A DNA stretch of 25,755 bases from DATAEG01 sp036258135 (GTDB lineage Bacteria; Actinomycetota; Actinomycetes; Mycobacteriales; Jatrophihabitantaceae), in assembly GCA_036258135.1 (NCBI GenBank), contig DATAEG010000116.1, positions 1-25,755 of the forward strand. Reading direction: 5' to 3'. Both the position numbers and the translations under genes were made by a program. The notes beneath the pieces were generated by a model. It made no database searches and was not told the origin of the DNA. It was given only the letters and a program-made list of their open reading frames with translations. Shown here in pieces: positions 1 through 10,002 of the stretch (its first letter is position 1; each line of letters opens with the position of its first letter).

Positions 1-500
1 GTGATGATGATAGGCGCCAGGATCAGCCGGTTGAGCACCGCGAGGACCAGAGCCAGCGCCATGAGCGCGACGAGCGTCCAGTACAGGAACGAGCCGACCG
101 CGCTCTGCAGGTCGCCCGAGTGGATTGCCTGGGCGGCGAACGCGGCGCACATGCCGCCGGTTGTGCCTGCCGAGAGGTCGATCTCGCCGAGCAATAGCAC
201 GAACACCAGGCCCAGCGCGATCACGGCGATGAACGAGGCCTGGCCGGGCAGGTTGCCCAGGTTGGACTTGGTCAGGAACCGCGAGCTCACCTGCGAGAAG
301 ATGAGCATCAGGATCAGGAGGCCGAGCACCGCGGGTAGTGCGCCGGGATCGCCGCTGCGCAGCCGGGCGTAGTACTCACGTAGCGCGCGCTGGGGGGTGC
401 GCGGGGTGACGTCGACCTGGAACAGCGTGCGCGGATCTATCGGTGTCTCGATGGTTGCTGGGGTGCCGGGCTCGGCGGTGTCGGCCTGGGTGTCTGCCAT
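1..500 (-). CDS. Sugar ABC transporter permease (XylH/RbsC type), 3' end cut by window edge
   Basis: Inner-membrane permease of a monosaccharide importer; it would form the channel driven by the ATPase encoded just upstream. About 166 codons are visible from the ATG at 500; the C-terminal part lies outside the window. The first ~50 residues are a hydrophilic cytoplasmic tail, followed by hydrophobic segments beginning PAVLGLLILMLIFSQ and by the motif GEIDLSAG, which is typical of the BPD_transp_2 (RbsC/XylH/AraH) family. A ribosome binding site AAGGGA stands about 5 bases before the ATG, and the gap to the ATPase stop is 10 bases, so the two are one operon. The family is certain; the substrate is inferred from the binding protein (xylose-like) and is not proven. 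No stop codon is seen up to the edge. Confidence 0.9.
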   Translation of the reverse strand, partial: MADTQADTAEPGTPATIETPIDPRTLFQVDVTPRTPQRALREYYARLRSGDPGALPAVLGLLILMLIFSQVSSRFLTKSNLGNLPGQASFIAVIALGLVFVLLLGEIDLSAGTTGGMCAAFAAQAIHSGDLQSAVGSFLYWTLVALMALALVLAVLNRLILAPIII

Positions 501-510
501 GACAATCCCT

Positions 511-1287
511 TCAGGCGCTCGTGGCGGCAGTGGCCGGCGGCAGCCCGATCGAGCCGCTGCGTCCAGAGGTGATGAGCTCGACGATCTGGCTGGTGCTCGA
601 CTCCTTGGCCATGACCTCGGCGGCCAGCCGGCCGAGGAACAGCGCGTCGACCCGGTCGGCGACCTGCATGACGTCGTTCATGTTGTGCGAGATGAGGACG
701 ACGCCATGGCCGCTGTCGGCCAGCCGACGCACCAGCGCTAGCACCTCGGCCGTCTGCGCCACGCCAAGCGCGGCGGTGGGCTCGTCCAGGAAGACGACCT
801 TGCTGTTCCAGAGCACCGCCTTGCCGATGGCCACCGTCTGCCGCTGGCCACCGGACAGGTTGGCCACCAGTTGACGAACCGAGTTCACGGTGCGAACCGA
901 CAAGCTGGTGAGCGCCTCGCGGGCCTTCTTTTCCATTTTGCCGTCGGCCATGAACGGGCCAAGCTTCAGTTCGCGTCCCAGGAACATGTTCTGGGTGATG
1001 TCGAGGTTCTCGGCCAAGGCGAGGTCCTGGTAGACGAACTCGATGCCGAGCGCCGAGGCTGCTGCCGGCGAGTGGATGTGGACCTCGCGTCCCTCCCACT
1101 CGATCTTGCCGGTGTCGATCGAGTTGATACCAGCGACGCACTTGACGAGGGTCGACTTGCCGGCGCCGTTGTCGCCGACCAGAGCAGTGACCTCTCCGGG
1201 ATAGACGGAGAAGTCGACGTCGTGCAGCACTTGCACGGGACCGAAGCTCTTGTTGAGTCCGGTGACTTTCAGGATCGGGTCGGCCAC
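511..1287 (-). CDS. Sugar ABC transporter ATP-binding protein (single-domain XylG/FrcA type)
   Basis: Cytoplasmic ATPase powering the sugar importer. The 258-residue protein holds one nucleotide-binding domain: Walker A GDNGAGKST at residues 38-46, Q-loop near 87, signature LSGGQRQ at 144-150, Walker B VVFLDEP at 164-170 and the switch histidine H201. Classical RbsA/XylG proteins have two fused ATPase domains (~500 residues); this one has a single domain, like FrcA and many actinobacterial homologues, so it probably works as a homodimer. It lies between the binding protein (94-base gap carrying a hairpin) and the permease (10-base gap). The start at 1287 (ATG) gives a normal N-terminus running into the first beta strand. 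Substrate specificity cannot be read from the ATPase. Confidence 0.93.
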   Translation of the reverse strand: MADPILKVTGLNKSFGPVQVLHDVDFSVYPGEVTALVGDNGAGKSTLVKCVAGINSIDTGKIEWEGREVHIHSPAAASALGIEFVYQDLALAENLDITQNMFLGRELKLGPFMADGKMEKKAREALTSLSVRTVNSVRQLVANLSGGQRQTVAIGKAVLWNSKVVFLDEPTAALGVAQTAEVLALVRRLADSGHGVVLISHNMNDVMQVADRVDALFLGRLAAEVMAKESSTSQIVELITSGRSGSIGLPPATAATSA

Positions 1288-1331
1288 GCGTCCTCCTGGG
1301 AGAGGTTGGTCGGAGCAGCGGCTGGATAAGG

Positions 1332-1371
1332 CCGGCCGAGACGAGCGCCGCAGCGCGCCCGTCTCGGCCGG
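1332..1371 (-). terminator. Intercistronic hairpin between binding-protein and ATPase genes
   Basis: A perfect 12-bp inverted repeat (CCGGCCGAGACG at 1332-1343 and its complement at 1360-1371) with a 16-base GC-rich loop sits 9 bases beyond the stop codon of the binding-protein gene. There is no U-run after it on the minus strand. In binding-protein-dependent transporters such a hairpin often stabilises the upstream mRNA or partly terminates transcription, so that the binding protein outnumbers the membrane parts. That role here is inference; the stem itself is seen directly. Confidence 0.6.
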
Positions 1372-1380
1372 GCCGCCTAA

Positions 1381-2496
1381 TCAGGGACTGATGCCCGCCT
1401 TCTGGCAGGCGGTCTCAATGCCCTTGCAGATTTGCGCGGCGGTCAGGGCGCCGGCGTCGATGACGTCCTTGACGTTGTCCTTGAAGATCGACTCGGCCTT
1501 GAGCAGATACGACGGGACGTCGCGGTTACCGGTCGGGTCATGCAGCTTCTGGGTCGCCAGGGCGCCCGCCTTGCTCTTGTCACCCTTGATCAGCGCCAGG
1601 GCGAGCGCGGCGACGGCGTTCGCTTCCTTCGTGACGTCCTTGAAGACGGTCAGGCACTGGTCGCCTTCGATGACGTACTGGAGACCCTGGACGGTCGCGT
1701 CCTGGCCGGTGACCGGGACCACCAGGTGTTGGGTCTTCAGCACGGAGATGGCCGAGCCGGCGATGCCGTCGTTGGCCGCCAGCACGCCGTCGACCTTTCC
1801 GCCGTTGGAGGTCAGGGCTTGCTGGAAGTCGGTCTTGGCCACCGTGTTGTCCCACTTCGACACGTCAGTCGAGGAGACCACCTTGATGGTGCCGTCGGCC
1901 TGGGCCTTGGTCAGAACCGAGTTGGCGCCGTTCTTGAACAGCGTGGCGTTGTTGTCGATGTCAGTGCCGCCGTTGAGCTGGATGATCTGCGCCGGCTTGG
2001 GCGGGTTCTTCTCCGCGCTAAGGCACTTGAGCAGGCCGTTGGCCTGCTGCACGCCGACATCCTGGTTGTCGAAGGAGACGTAGTAGTTAGCCGAGCCGCC
2101 CAGGTTGAGCCGGTCGTAGTCGATGACCGGGATTCCCGCGCTCTGCGCCTTTTTCTCCACCGAGACACCAGCCGACGGGTCGGGCGGGTCGATGATCAGG
2201 ACCTTCACGCCCTCGTTGATCATCGTCTGCGCGATCGAGGCGAACTTGTCGTTGCTACCCTGCGCGTTCTGCACGTCGGCCTTGTAGCCGGCGTTGGTGA
2301 TCGCCTTGGTGATGAGTGGCGCGTCGTAAAGGGTGTACCGGGTGGACGTGACGGTGTCCGGCAGGATCACCCCGATGGTGCCGGATTTGCTCCCGCCGCT
2401 GCTGCCCCCTGAGGATTTCTTGCTGCTACTACAGCCTGTGATGGTTACTGCGAGGGCGACTCCAGCGCCGATCAGGCCAACAGTGGTTTTGCGCAT
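1381..2496 (-). CDS. Sugar-binding lipoprotein of ABC importer (XylF/ChvE-like)
   Basis: Extracellular, membrane-anchored receptor that captures a monosaccharide and delivers it to the permease. The ATG at 2496 gives 371 residues starting with a lipoprotein signal peptide: MRKTT, a hydrophobic stretch, and lipobox ITGC with the lipidated cysteine at 22, followed by a Ser/Gly/Lys-rich linker. A ribosome binding site GGAAGG about 10 bases upstream supports this start over an in-frame ATG 36 codons earlier. The rest is a periplasmic-binding-protein type I fold (Peripla_BP_4). The segments IPVIDYDRLN and YYVSFDNQDVG closely resemble E. coli XylF, so xylose or a related aldose is the best guess. 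First gene of a three-gene transport operon. No kinase or isomerase gene is nearby to confirm the sugar. Confidence 0.9.
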   Translation of the reverse strand: MRKTTVGLIGAGVALAVTITGCSSSKKSSGGSSGGSKSGTIGVILPDTVTSTRYTLYDAPLITKAITNAGYKADVQNAQGSNDKFASIAQTMINEGVKVLIIDPPDPSAGVSVEKKAQSAGIPVIDYDRLNLGGSANYYVSFDNQDVGVQQANGLLKCLSAEKNPPKPAQIIQLNGGTDIDNNATLFKNGANSVLTKAQADGTIKVVSSTDVSKWDNTVAKTDFQQALTSNGGKVDGVLAANDGIAGSAISVLKTQHLVVPVTGQDATVQGLQYVIEGDQCLTVFKDVTKEANAVAALALALIKGDKSKAGALATQKLHDPTGNRDVPSYLLKAESIFKDNVKDVIDAGALTAAQICKGIETACQKAGISP

Positions 2497-2606
2497 TACA
2501 CCCGCCTTCCGCGGTGACAGGAGGGCCCCCGGCAGATCCGCGCGGCCCACGAATGTAGCGTGCGCGAACATATCGCTGGACATGACGCGCATGAGCGCCT
2601 GCAATC

Positions 2607-2660
2607 AAACCGTTACTGATCCGCGAGACCGTAATCGGTTTCGTTGTATCCGGAAATACA
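2607..2660 (-). promoter_or_regulatory. Two palindromes upstream of the sugar-transporter operon (candidate operators)
   Basis: The 220-base gap between acn and the binding-protein gene is less GC-rich than its surroundings and holds two dyads: AAACCGTTAC (2607-2616) facing GTAATCGGTTT (2631-2641), imperfect by one inserted base; and TGTAT-CCGGAA-ATACA at 2645-2660 with perfect 5-bp arms. They lie 110-165 bases before the ATG, where a repressor or activator site would be expected for a sugar operon (LacI- or ROK-type regulators bind such dyads). I cannot pick a -35/-10 pair with confidence, and no regulator gene is visible in the window. Confidence 0.4.
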
Positions 2661-2716
2661 CCAGGCGCATCTGTGTCTGGTCTGTGACCTCGCCGATTCC
2701 ACCGAAGCCGGGAGGT

Positions 2717-5515
<2,799 letters not shown>

Positions 5516-5646
5516 GGCTCTCTCCTCATCGTTGGCACCTGACCCCATTCTTCACCCGCGCGGGCGGTCGCGTCCGGGCCTATCGCGGCGGCGGCCGAAC
5601 TGGCATGCACCTGGCAATTCAGGGCTGGCCACCGTTCCCGACTCGA

Positions 5647-5652
5647 TAACCT
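5647..5652 (+). promoter_or_regulatory. Candidate -10 element for leaderless sirtuin mRNA
   Basis: TAACCT fits the actinobacterial TANNNT -10 consensus and ends exactly 6 bases before the GTG at 5659; no Shine-Dalgarno sequence is seen. That spacing would put the transcription start on the start codon. No clear -35 box. The same arrangement appears before moxR, fabG and the HTH-Mop gene in this window. Confidence 0.45.
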
Positions 5653-5658
5653 TGACTG

Positions 5659-6423
5659 GTGCCGGTGCGAAGTGCGATAGACCTCGCCGGCGATCTCGTC
5701 TGCGATGCGTGCCGGATCGTCGTGTGTACAGGCGCGGGCGTCTCCACCGATTCTGGCATCCCGGACTACCGGGGGCCGACCGGGCAATGGACCCGCGACC
5801 CGGCGTCGGCGCGGTTCGCCGACCTGCCCTCCTACCTGGGGGACGCAACGCTGCGCGAGCAGGCCTGGGCCCGCCGGGTCACCAACCCGGCGCTGCGGGC
5901 CGAGCCCAACGCCGCGCACTTGGCGCTCGCGGTGCTGTACGGACGCGGCGTGGTGAGCGCGGTCCTGACGCAGAACGTCGACGGGCTGCACCAGAAGGCA
6001 GGTGTGCCTGACGACGCGGTGCTCGAATTGCACGGCAACATCCGTGAAACCCGATGCGTGAACTGCGACGAGCGGCGGCCGATGGGGGAGGCGCTGGAGC
6101 GGGTCCGTTGCGGTGAGCGCGATCCGAGGTGCCTGGACTGCGGTGGCATCCTCAAGTCTGCGACCGTGTTCTTTGGCGAGGCCGTCGACGCGACCGTATT
6201 CGCGGAGGCGGCTCGGCGGCTGGCCACCGCCGACTTGCTGTGGGTGATCGGCAGCTCGCTGCGGGTCCAGCCGGTAGCGGGACTGGTCGCGGCCACCGCC
6301 CGAGAGACTCCGCTCGTCATCGTCAACGCCGAACCGACCCCGTACGACGGCCTGGCTGCAGCGGTCGTCCGCGACCCGATCGGCGTAGCCGTGCCCGCCA
6401 TCGTCGAGGAGGCCCGCCGGTGA
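5659..6423 (+). CDS. NAD-dependent protein deacetylase/deacylase, Sir2 family (class II-like)
   Basis: Cytosolic sirtuin that removes acyl groups from lysines with NAD+. The 254-residue protein has all core motifs: GAGVSTDSGIPDYRGP at 25-40, TQNVDGLHQKAG at 104-115, catalytic His125 in ELHGN, two zinc-ligand pairs CVNC (133/136) and CLDC (158/161), then FFGE, GSSLRVQP and VNAEPTPYD for NAD+ binding. It lacks the Tyr-x-x-Arg pair that marks class III (desuccinylase) sirtuins; GIPDYRG and the WARR...PN.AHLAL region resemble class II (SIRT4-like) enzymes. This class call is my reading and is moderately sure. It starts with GTG (another GTG lies two codons on). Its stop overlaps the start of the PAP2 gene by four bases (GTGA), so the two are translationally coupled. 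It is a compact stand-alone enzyme, without the extra domains seen in SIR2 antiphage proteins. Confidence 0.93.
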   Translation: MPVRSAIDLAGDLVCDACRIVVCTGAGVSTDSGIPDYRGPTGQWTRDPASARFADLPSYLGDATLREQAWARRVTNPALRAEPNAAHLALAVLYGRGVVSAVLTQNVDGLHQKAGVPDDAVLELHGNIRETRCVNCDERRPMGEALERVRCGERDPRCLDCGGILKSATVFFGEAVDATVFAEAARRLATADLLWVIGSSLRVQPVAGLVAATARETPLVIVNAEPTPYDGLAAAVVRDPIGVAVPAIVEEARR

Positions 6424-7397
6424 CGGCGACCGCACTCGACACCCAGCAGCGCTGGCGCCGGATCCGGCGCGGGACGGCGCTGGTCTATCTGGCCCTGCTG
6501 CTGACGATCGTGGTGACCATCGGCGTACCGACCGACCGAGGCAGTCTGCTGCTGATCATCCTGGCCGGGCTCGGCATCACGTGCATCGGGCGGGGTTGGC
6601 GCGCGTACGGCCGGGCGCTGCTGGACTGGCTGCCGTTCACCGCGGTGCTCATCGCCTATGACTACACGCGCGGTGTGGCCGACGCGCTCGGCATGCCGCT
6701 ACACGTGGCCGACGTGGCCGCCGTCGACCGGTTTGCCTTCGGCCAGGTGCCGACCGTCTGGATGCAGAACCACTTCTTCGACCCTGGTTCGCCGCACTGG
6801 TACGACGCCGTGGCCACGCTCGCGTACGCGAGCCACTTCCTGGCCACGCCGATCATGGCCGCCATCCTGTGGATTCGCGACCGCGCGGTCTGGATGCGCT
6901 TCGCACGCCGCGTGATCGCGCTGGCGGTGGCCGGTCTGGCGACCTACATCCTGTTCCCGGCGGCGCCGCCCTGGTACGCGGCCCAGGTGGGCGTCATCGA
7001 GCCGGTGGTGCGCGCCTCCGGCCGGGGCTGGTACTGGCTGCACATCAACCACGCCGGCAACCTGCTCGACGAGGGCCAACGCGCGTCGAACGACGTCGCC
7101 GCGATGCCCTCGCTGCACGCCGCCTACGCCACCATCATCGCGTTGTTTGTCATCCACGCGACGCGCAGCCGGTGGCGTTGGCTGATGGTGGCCTATCCCG
7201 CGATCATGGGTCTCGCTTTGGTGTACACCGCCGAGCACTACGTCATCGATATCGTTCTCGGCGTGGTCTTTGCCGTGATCGTGGACCGGCTCTGCACCAT
7301 CTGGGAGGCGCGCCACCCGGCCCAAGAAGAGCGCCAGCGACGCGCCGCGCGGGCCGCAGCGCTGTCCGAAAGCACTGATTCGGACGTTCTCGTATAA
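6420..7397 (+). CDS. PAP2-superfamily integral membrane phosphatase/transferase (AUR1-like)
   Basis: Multi-pass membrane protein of 325 residues with the PAP2 active site at the C-terminal end: MPSLHAAY (Ser231, His233) and AEHYVIDIVLG (His273, Asp277), matching the SxxxxH/HxxxD core of lipid phosphatases. Five to six hydrophobic segments are visible (about 19-36, 42-56, 70-80, 133-152, 165-180, 235-290). The layout, with active-site motifs late and a region holding FPAAPPWYA, resembles the PAP2_3/inositol-phosphorylceramide-synthase-like group, so the substrate may be a phospholipid, a polyprenyl phosphate or a phosphoinositol lipid; this is not determined. I chose the GTG at 6420 because it overlaps the sirtuin stop by four bases; longer readings run back through the sirtuin in another frame. 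The basic C-terminal tail is cytoplasmic. Confidence 0.85.
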   Translation: MTATALDTQQRWRRIRRGTALVYLALLLTIVVTIGVPTDRGSLLLIILAGLGITCIGRGWRAYGRALLDWLPFTAVLIAYDYTRGVADALGMPLHVADVAAVDRFAFGQVPTVWMQNHFFDPGSPHWYDAVATLAYASHFLATPIMAAILWIRDRAVWMRFARRVIALAVAGLATYILFPAAPPWYAAQVGVIEPVVRASGRGWYWLHINHAGNLLDEGQRASNDVAAMPSLHAAYATIIALFVIHATRSRWRWLMVAYPAIMGLALVYTAEHYVIDIVLGVVFAVIVDRLCTIWEARHPAQEERQRRAARAAALSESTDSDVLV

Positions 7398-7485
7398 AGC
7401 GGTGCCAGCGTTGTGCACCGGGCAGCATTAGGGGCCAATCCGTGAAGCGTGTCCACTTGTGTGACTGTTGGGGTGCGTGGTTCCC

Positions 7486-7491
7486 TAGTCT
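7486..7491 (+). promoter_or_regulatory. Possible -10 element for the NlpC/P60 gene
   Basis: TAGTCT fits TANNNT and would start a leader of about 65 bases that includes the palindrome at 7516-7538 and the GAGAGG ribosome binding site. No good -35 box is seen (TGACTG at 7462-7467 is the nearest). Weak evidence. Confidence 0.3.
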
Positions 7492-7515
7492 GCGCTGAAC
7501 GAGACGAAATGGTGC

Positions 7516-7538
7516 GCACGCCCGATAATCGGGCGTGC
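7516..7538 (+). promoter_or_regulatory. Perfect palindrome in the leader of the NlpC/P60 gene
   Basis: Two perfect 11-base arms, GCACGCCCGAT and ATCGGGCGTGC, are separated by a single A. The dyad ends 23 bases before the GTG start and just ahead of the ribosome binding site. With a one-base spacer it cannot form a tight RNA hairpin without opening the centre, so a DNA-binding dimer is as likely as an RNA element. It could also be the end signal of the PAP2 gene, but it is 119 bases past that stop and has no T-run. Confidence 0.55.
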
Positions 7539-7561
7539 AGGTGCGTCGAGAGGGGGGCGCA

Positions 7562-8893
7562 GTGGCGGATCCTCGACGCGGATCGCGGCACCGGATTCCT
7601 CGGCTCGCCCTGGCCGCTGCCCTGGCCGGGGTGGTCATCACCCTGCTCGTTCCGTTCGCTCCGGCGGCCTCGGCCCGTCCGACTAATCCCAGCAACAGCT
7701 CGATCAACCGCGCCAAGGCGGCTCAGGCGCAGGCGGCGCGCGACGTGGGCCGCCTCTCGGGTCTGATCTCCCAGATCGAGGCCAGGCTCCAGCGGCTGAA
7801 CGACCGGGCCGACCTGGCGAAGCAGAAGTACGACAAGGCGCTGTGGGATCTCGACCAGGCCAAGAAGGCCGCGGCCAAGGCGCGCCGCGTCGTCAGCCAG
7901 GCACAGCAGAATCTCGACGCCGCCCAGAAGACGTTCCACCAGTTCCTGCGGGCGGTCTACACCAACAGCGACATCGGTGGATCGAGCCTGCTGACCGCGT
8001 CCGACCCGAACGTGCTGCTCAGCCGCGGCGACCTGACCAACTACACCAGTGCGCACCAGATCAACGGCATCGGCACGCTGACCCGCGCGAAGCTGGCCAA
8101 GTCAAACGCGGACGCGGCCGCCCGCAACGCCGTCATCGGCCAGAAGAAGGCGACTGTCGCGGCCGGCGTGGCGCTGAAGGCGGCGGTGGACGCAGTCAAC
8201 GCCGCGAAGGTACAGCGCACGGCGCTGCTTCAGCAGAAGGCGGCTTACCAGGCCCAGCTACAGCGCGCTGGCATGATCCTGACCGGTCTCCAGAACAAGC
8301 GCGCCGCCTACCTCAAGTGGAGAGCGCAGCAGGAAGCGCTGCGCCGCGCCGCCGCGGCACGACGGGCCGCCGCGCTGCGCCGGGCACTCGCCAGCTCGGG
8401 TGGCGTCAGCGTCAACCCGAACCCGTCGGGCTCGGCCGCTCCTATCGGCGTCTGGACGCCGGCCAAGGGCCGCGCCGCGGTGGGTTACGCCGAGCGCTAC
8501 CTTGGCTGGCCGTACGCCTGGGACGGCGGAACCTATTACGGTCCGAGCCGCGGCCTGTGCATCGACGCGGTCACCAAGGCGTTCGGCGACTGCCACAAGA
8601 TCGGCTTCGACTGCTCTGGCCTCACGATGTACGCGTGGGCGCAGTTGGGCATCTATACCCAGCACTACGCGCCGAGCCAATGGTCCATCGGCCGGTTCCA
8701 CCCGTCGATCAGCCAGCTGATGCCCGGCGACTTGATCCTGTATTCGTCCAACGGCAATCCGTACAGCGCCCATCACGTCACGATGTACATCGGGGACGGG
8801 AAAATGATCGAGGCGCCCCAGAGTGGCGAGTACGTCCACATCACCTGGCTGCGCCTCGACGAGTTCGCCGGGGCGGTCCGACCGGGAAGCTGA
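7562..8893 (+). CDS. Secreted NlpC/P60 peptidoglycan endopeptidase with coiled-coil (RipA-like)
   Basis: Exported cell-wall hydrolase that would cut peptide stems of peptidoglycan during division or growth. From the GTG at 7562 (443 residues) the order is: signal peptide (basic PRRGSRHR, hydrophobic core, cleavage near ASA-RP), a long Ala/Lys/Gln-rich coiled coil (about 50-285), a short Gly/Pro linker, and a C-terminal NlpC/P60 domain (about 305-443) with catalytic Cys351 in FDCSGL and His405 in HHVTMYIG. The start is favoured by GAGAGGGG upstream; an in-frame ATG nine codons earlier would lie inside the palindrome. The coiled coil resembles the inhibitory N-domain of mycobacterial RipA. It precedes moxR, as ripA/ripB do in mycobacteria, but only one such gene is present here. 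Confidence 0.92.
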   Translation: MADPRRGSRHRIPRLALAAALAGVVITLLVPFAPAASARPTNPSNSSINRAKAAQAQAARDVGRLSGLISQIEARLQRLNDRADLAKQKYDKALWDLDQAKKAAAKARRVVSQAQQNLDAAQKTFHQFLRAVYTNSDIGGSSLLTASDPNVLLSRGDLTNYTSAHQINGIGTLTRAKLAKSNADAAARNAVIGQKKATVAAGVALKAAVDAVNAAKVQRTALLQQKAAYQAQLQRAGMILTGLQNKRAAYLKWRAQQEALRRAAAARRAAALRRALASSGGVSVNPNPSGSAAPIGVWTPAKGRAAVGYAERYLGWPYAWDGGTYYGPSRGLCIDAVTKAFGDCHKIGFDCSGLTMYAWAQLGIYTQHYAPSQWSIGRFHPSISQLMPGDLILYSSNGNPYSAHHVTMYIGDGKMIEAPQSGEYVHITWLRLDEFAGAVRPGS

Positions 8894-8923
8894 GGCTCGC
8901 CCGCAGACCCCCGCGTCGTCACG

Positions 8924-8929
8924 TACCGT
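8924..8929 (+). promoter_or_regulatory. Candidate -10 element for leaderless moxR mRNA
   Basis: TACCGT (TANNNT) stands 6 bases before the moxR ATG, inside a 42-base gap after the NlpC/P60 stop. No ribosome binding site or clear -35 box is visible. This suggests that moxR can be transcribed as its own leaderless unit. Confidence 0.4.
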
Positions 8930-8935
8930 GAGCCG

Positions 8936-9991
8936 ATGACCGTTCCCACGCCGGCCGCGGACGCCAGCTCGCTCGAACGGGTGATGTTCGAGGTCAAGCG
9001 TGTCATCGTCGGTCAGGAGCGTCTGGTCGAGCGGATGATGGTCGGCGTGCTGGCCCGCGGGCACTGCCTACTCGAGGGTGTGCCGGGCGTGGCCAAGACA
9101 CTCGCCGTGGAGACCTTCGCCCGGGCCGTCGGTGGCTCGTTCGCGCGCCTTCAGTTCACGCCCGACCTGGTGCCGTCCGACATCGTCGGGACGCGGATTT
9201 ACCGCCCGGGCAGCGAGCGGTTCGACACCGAGTTGGGCCCGGTCTTCGCCAACTTCGTGCTCACCGACGAGATCAACCGTGCGCCGGCCAAGGTGCAGTC
9301 GGCGCTGCTGGAGGTGATGGCCGAGGGGCACGTCACCATCGCCGGCGAGCGCTTCCCGGTGCCGCAGCCGTTCCTCGTGCTGGCCACTCAGAACCCAATC
9401 GAGAGTGAAGGCGTCTACCCGCTCCCGGAGGCGCAGCGGGACCGGTTCCTGATGAAGATCCCGGTCGGCTATCCGACTGCCGCCGAAGAGCGCGAGATCG
9501 TCTACCGGATGGGCGTCGATCCGCCCGTGGCTAACACTGTGATCAGCCCGGAGGAGCTCCAGCGGCTCCAGGGCACCGCGGGACGGGTCTTCGTCCACCA
9601 CGCGATCGTCGACTACGTCGTCCGTCTCGTCCTGGCCACGCGCATGCCGGGGCAGCTCGGGCTGCGCGACGTGGCCTCGTGGGTGGCCTACGGGGCCAGC
9701 CCGCGGGCCAGCCTGGGTCTGGTGGCCGCCGGACGGGCCATGGCGCTGATGCGCGGACGCGACTACGTCCTGCCCCAGGACGTACTGGACATCGCCCCGG
9801 ACGTCCTGGCGCACCGACTCGTCCTCTCCTACGACGCCATCGCCGACGGAGTGCCCGCCACCCACGCCGTCCGCCGGGTGCTCGAGACGGTGGCCTTGCC
9901 GCAGATCTCGCAGCGGCAGCGGGCCGGGGCCGCGCCGGGCTATGCGCCGCCCGCCGCCGGGATCCCGCCCTCCGGTGAGCGGTCCGCATAG
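8936..9991 (+). CDS. moxR: MoxR-family AAA+ ATPase
   Basis: Cytoplasmic chaperone-like ATPase thought to remodel or activate partner proteins carrying VWA domains. The 351-residue protein has Walker A GVPGVAKT (48-55), Walker B FVLTDEINRA (107-116), sensor 1 TQNP (151-154), a candidate arginine finger in EAQRDRF (166-171), and an AAA-lid domain after about residue 225. Full length for the MRP subfamily. Followed after 11 bases by the DUF58 gene and then the VWA gene, the usual moxR–DUF58–VWA arrangement, whose client is generally unknown. Gene order matches M. tuberculosis moxR1–Rv1480–Rv1481. A Pro/Ala-rich tail ends the protein. The ATG at 8936 is the only start near the family's usual N-terminus. 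Confidence 0.95.
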   Translation: MTVPTPAADASSLERVMFEVKRVIVGQERLVERMMVGVLARGHCLLEGVPGVAKTLAVETFARAVGGSFARLQFTPDLVPSDIVGTRIYRPGSERFDTELGPVFANFVLTDEINRAPAKVQSALLEVMAEGHVTIAGERFPVPQPFLVLATQNPIESEGVYPLPEAQRDRFLMKIPVGYPTAAEEREIVYRMGVDPPVANTVISPEELQRLQGTAGRVFVHHAIVDYVVRLVLATRMPGQLGLRDVASWVAYGASPRASLGLVAAGRAMALMRGRDYVLPQDVLDIAPDVLAHRLVLSYDAIADGVPATHAVRRVLETVALPQISQRQRAGAAPGYAPPAAGIPPSGERSA

Positions 9992-10002
9992 GCGTCGTTC
10001 TC

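Noticed and set aside
5659..6423. Sirtuin as part of an antiphage defence system
   Set aside because: It is a compact housekeeping-type sirtuin with zinc ligands and no extra sensor or effector domain, and no Argonaute, HerA, TIR or similar partner is next to it.
7398..7561. c-di-AMP (ydaO-type) riboswitch before the NlpC/P60 gene
   Set aside because: Expected from some relatives, but I could not find its conserved blocks; the only clear structure is the 11-1-11 palindrome, and the leader is too short.
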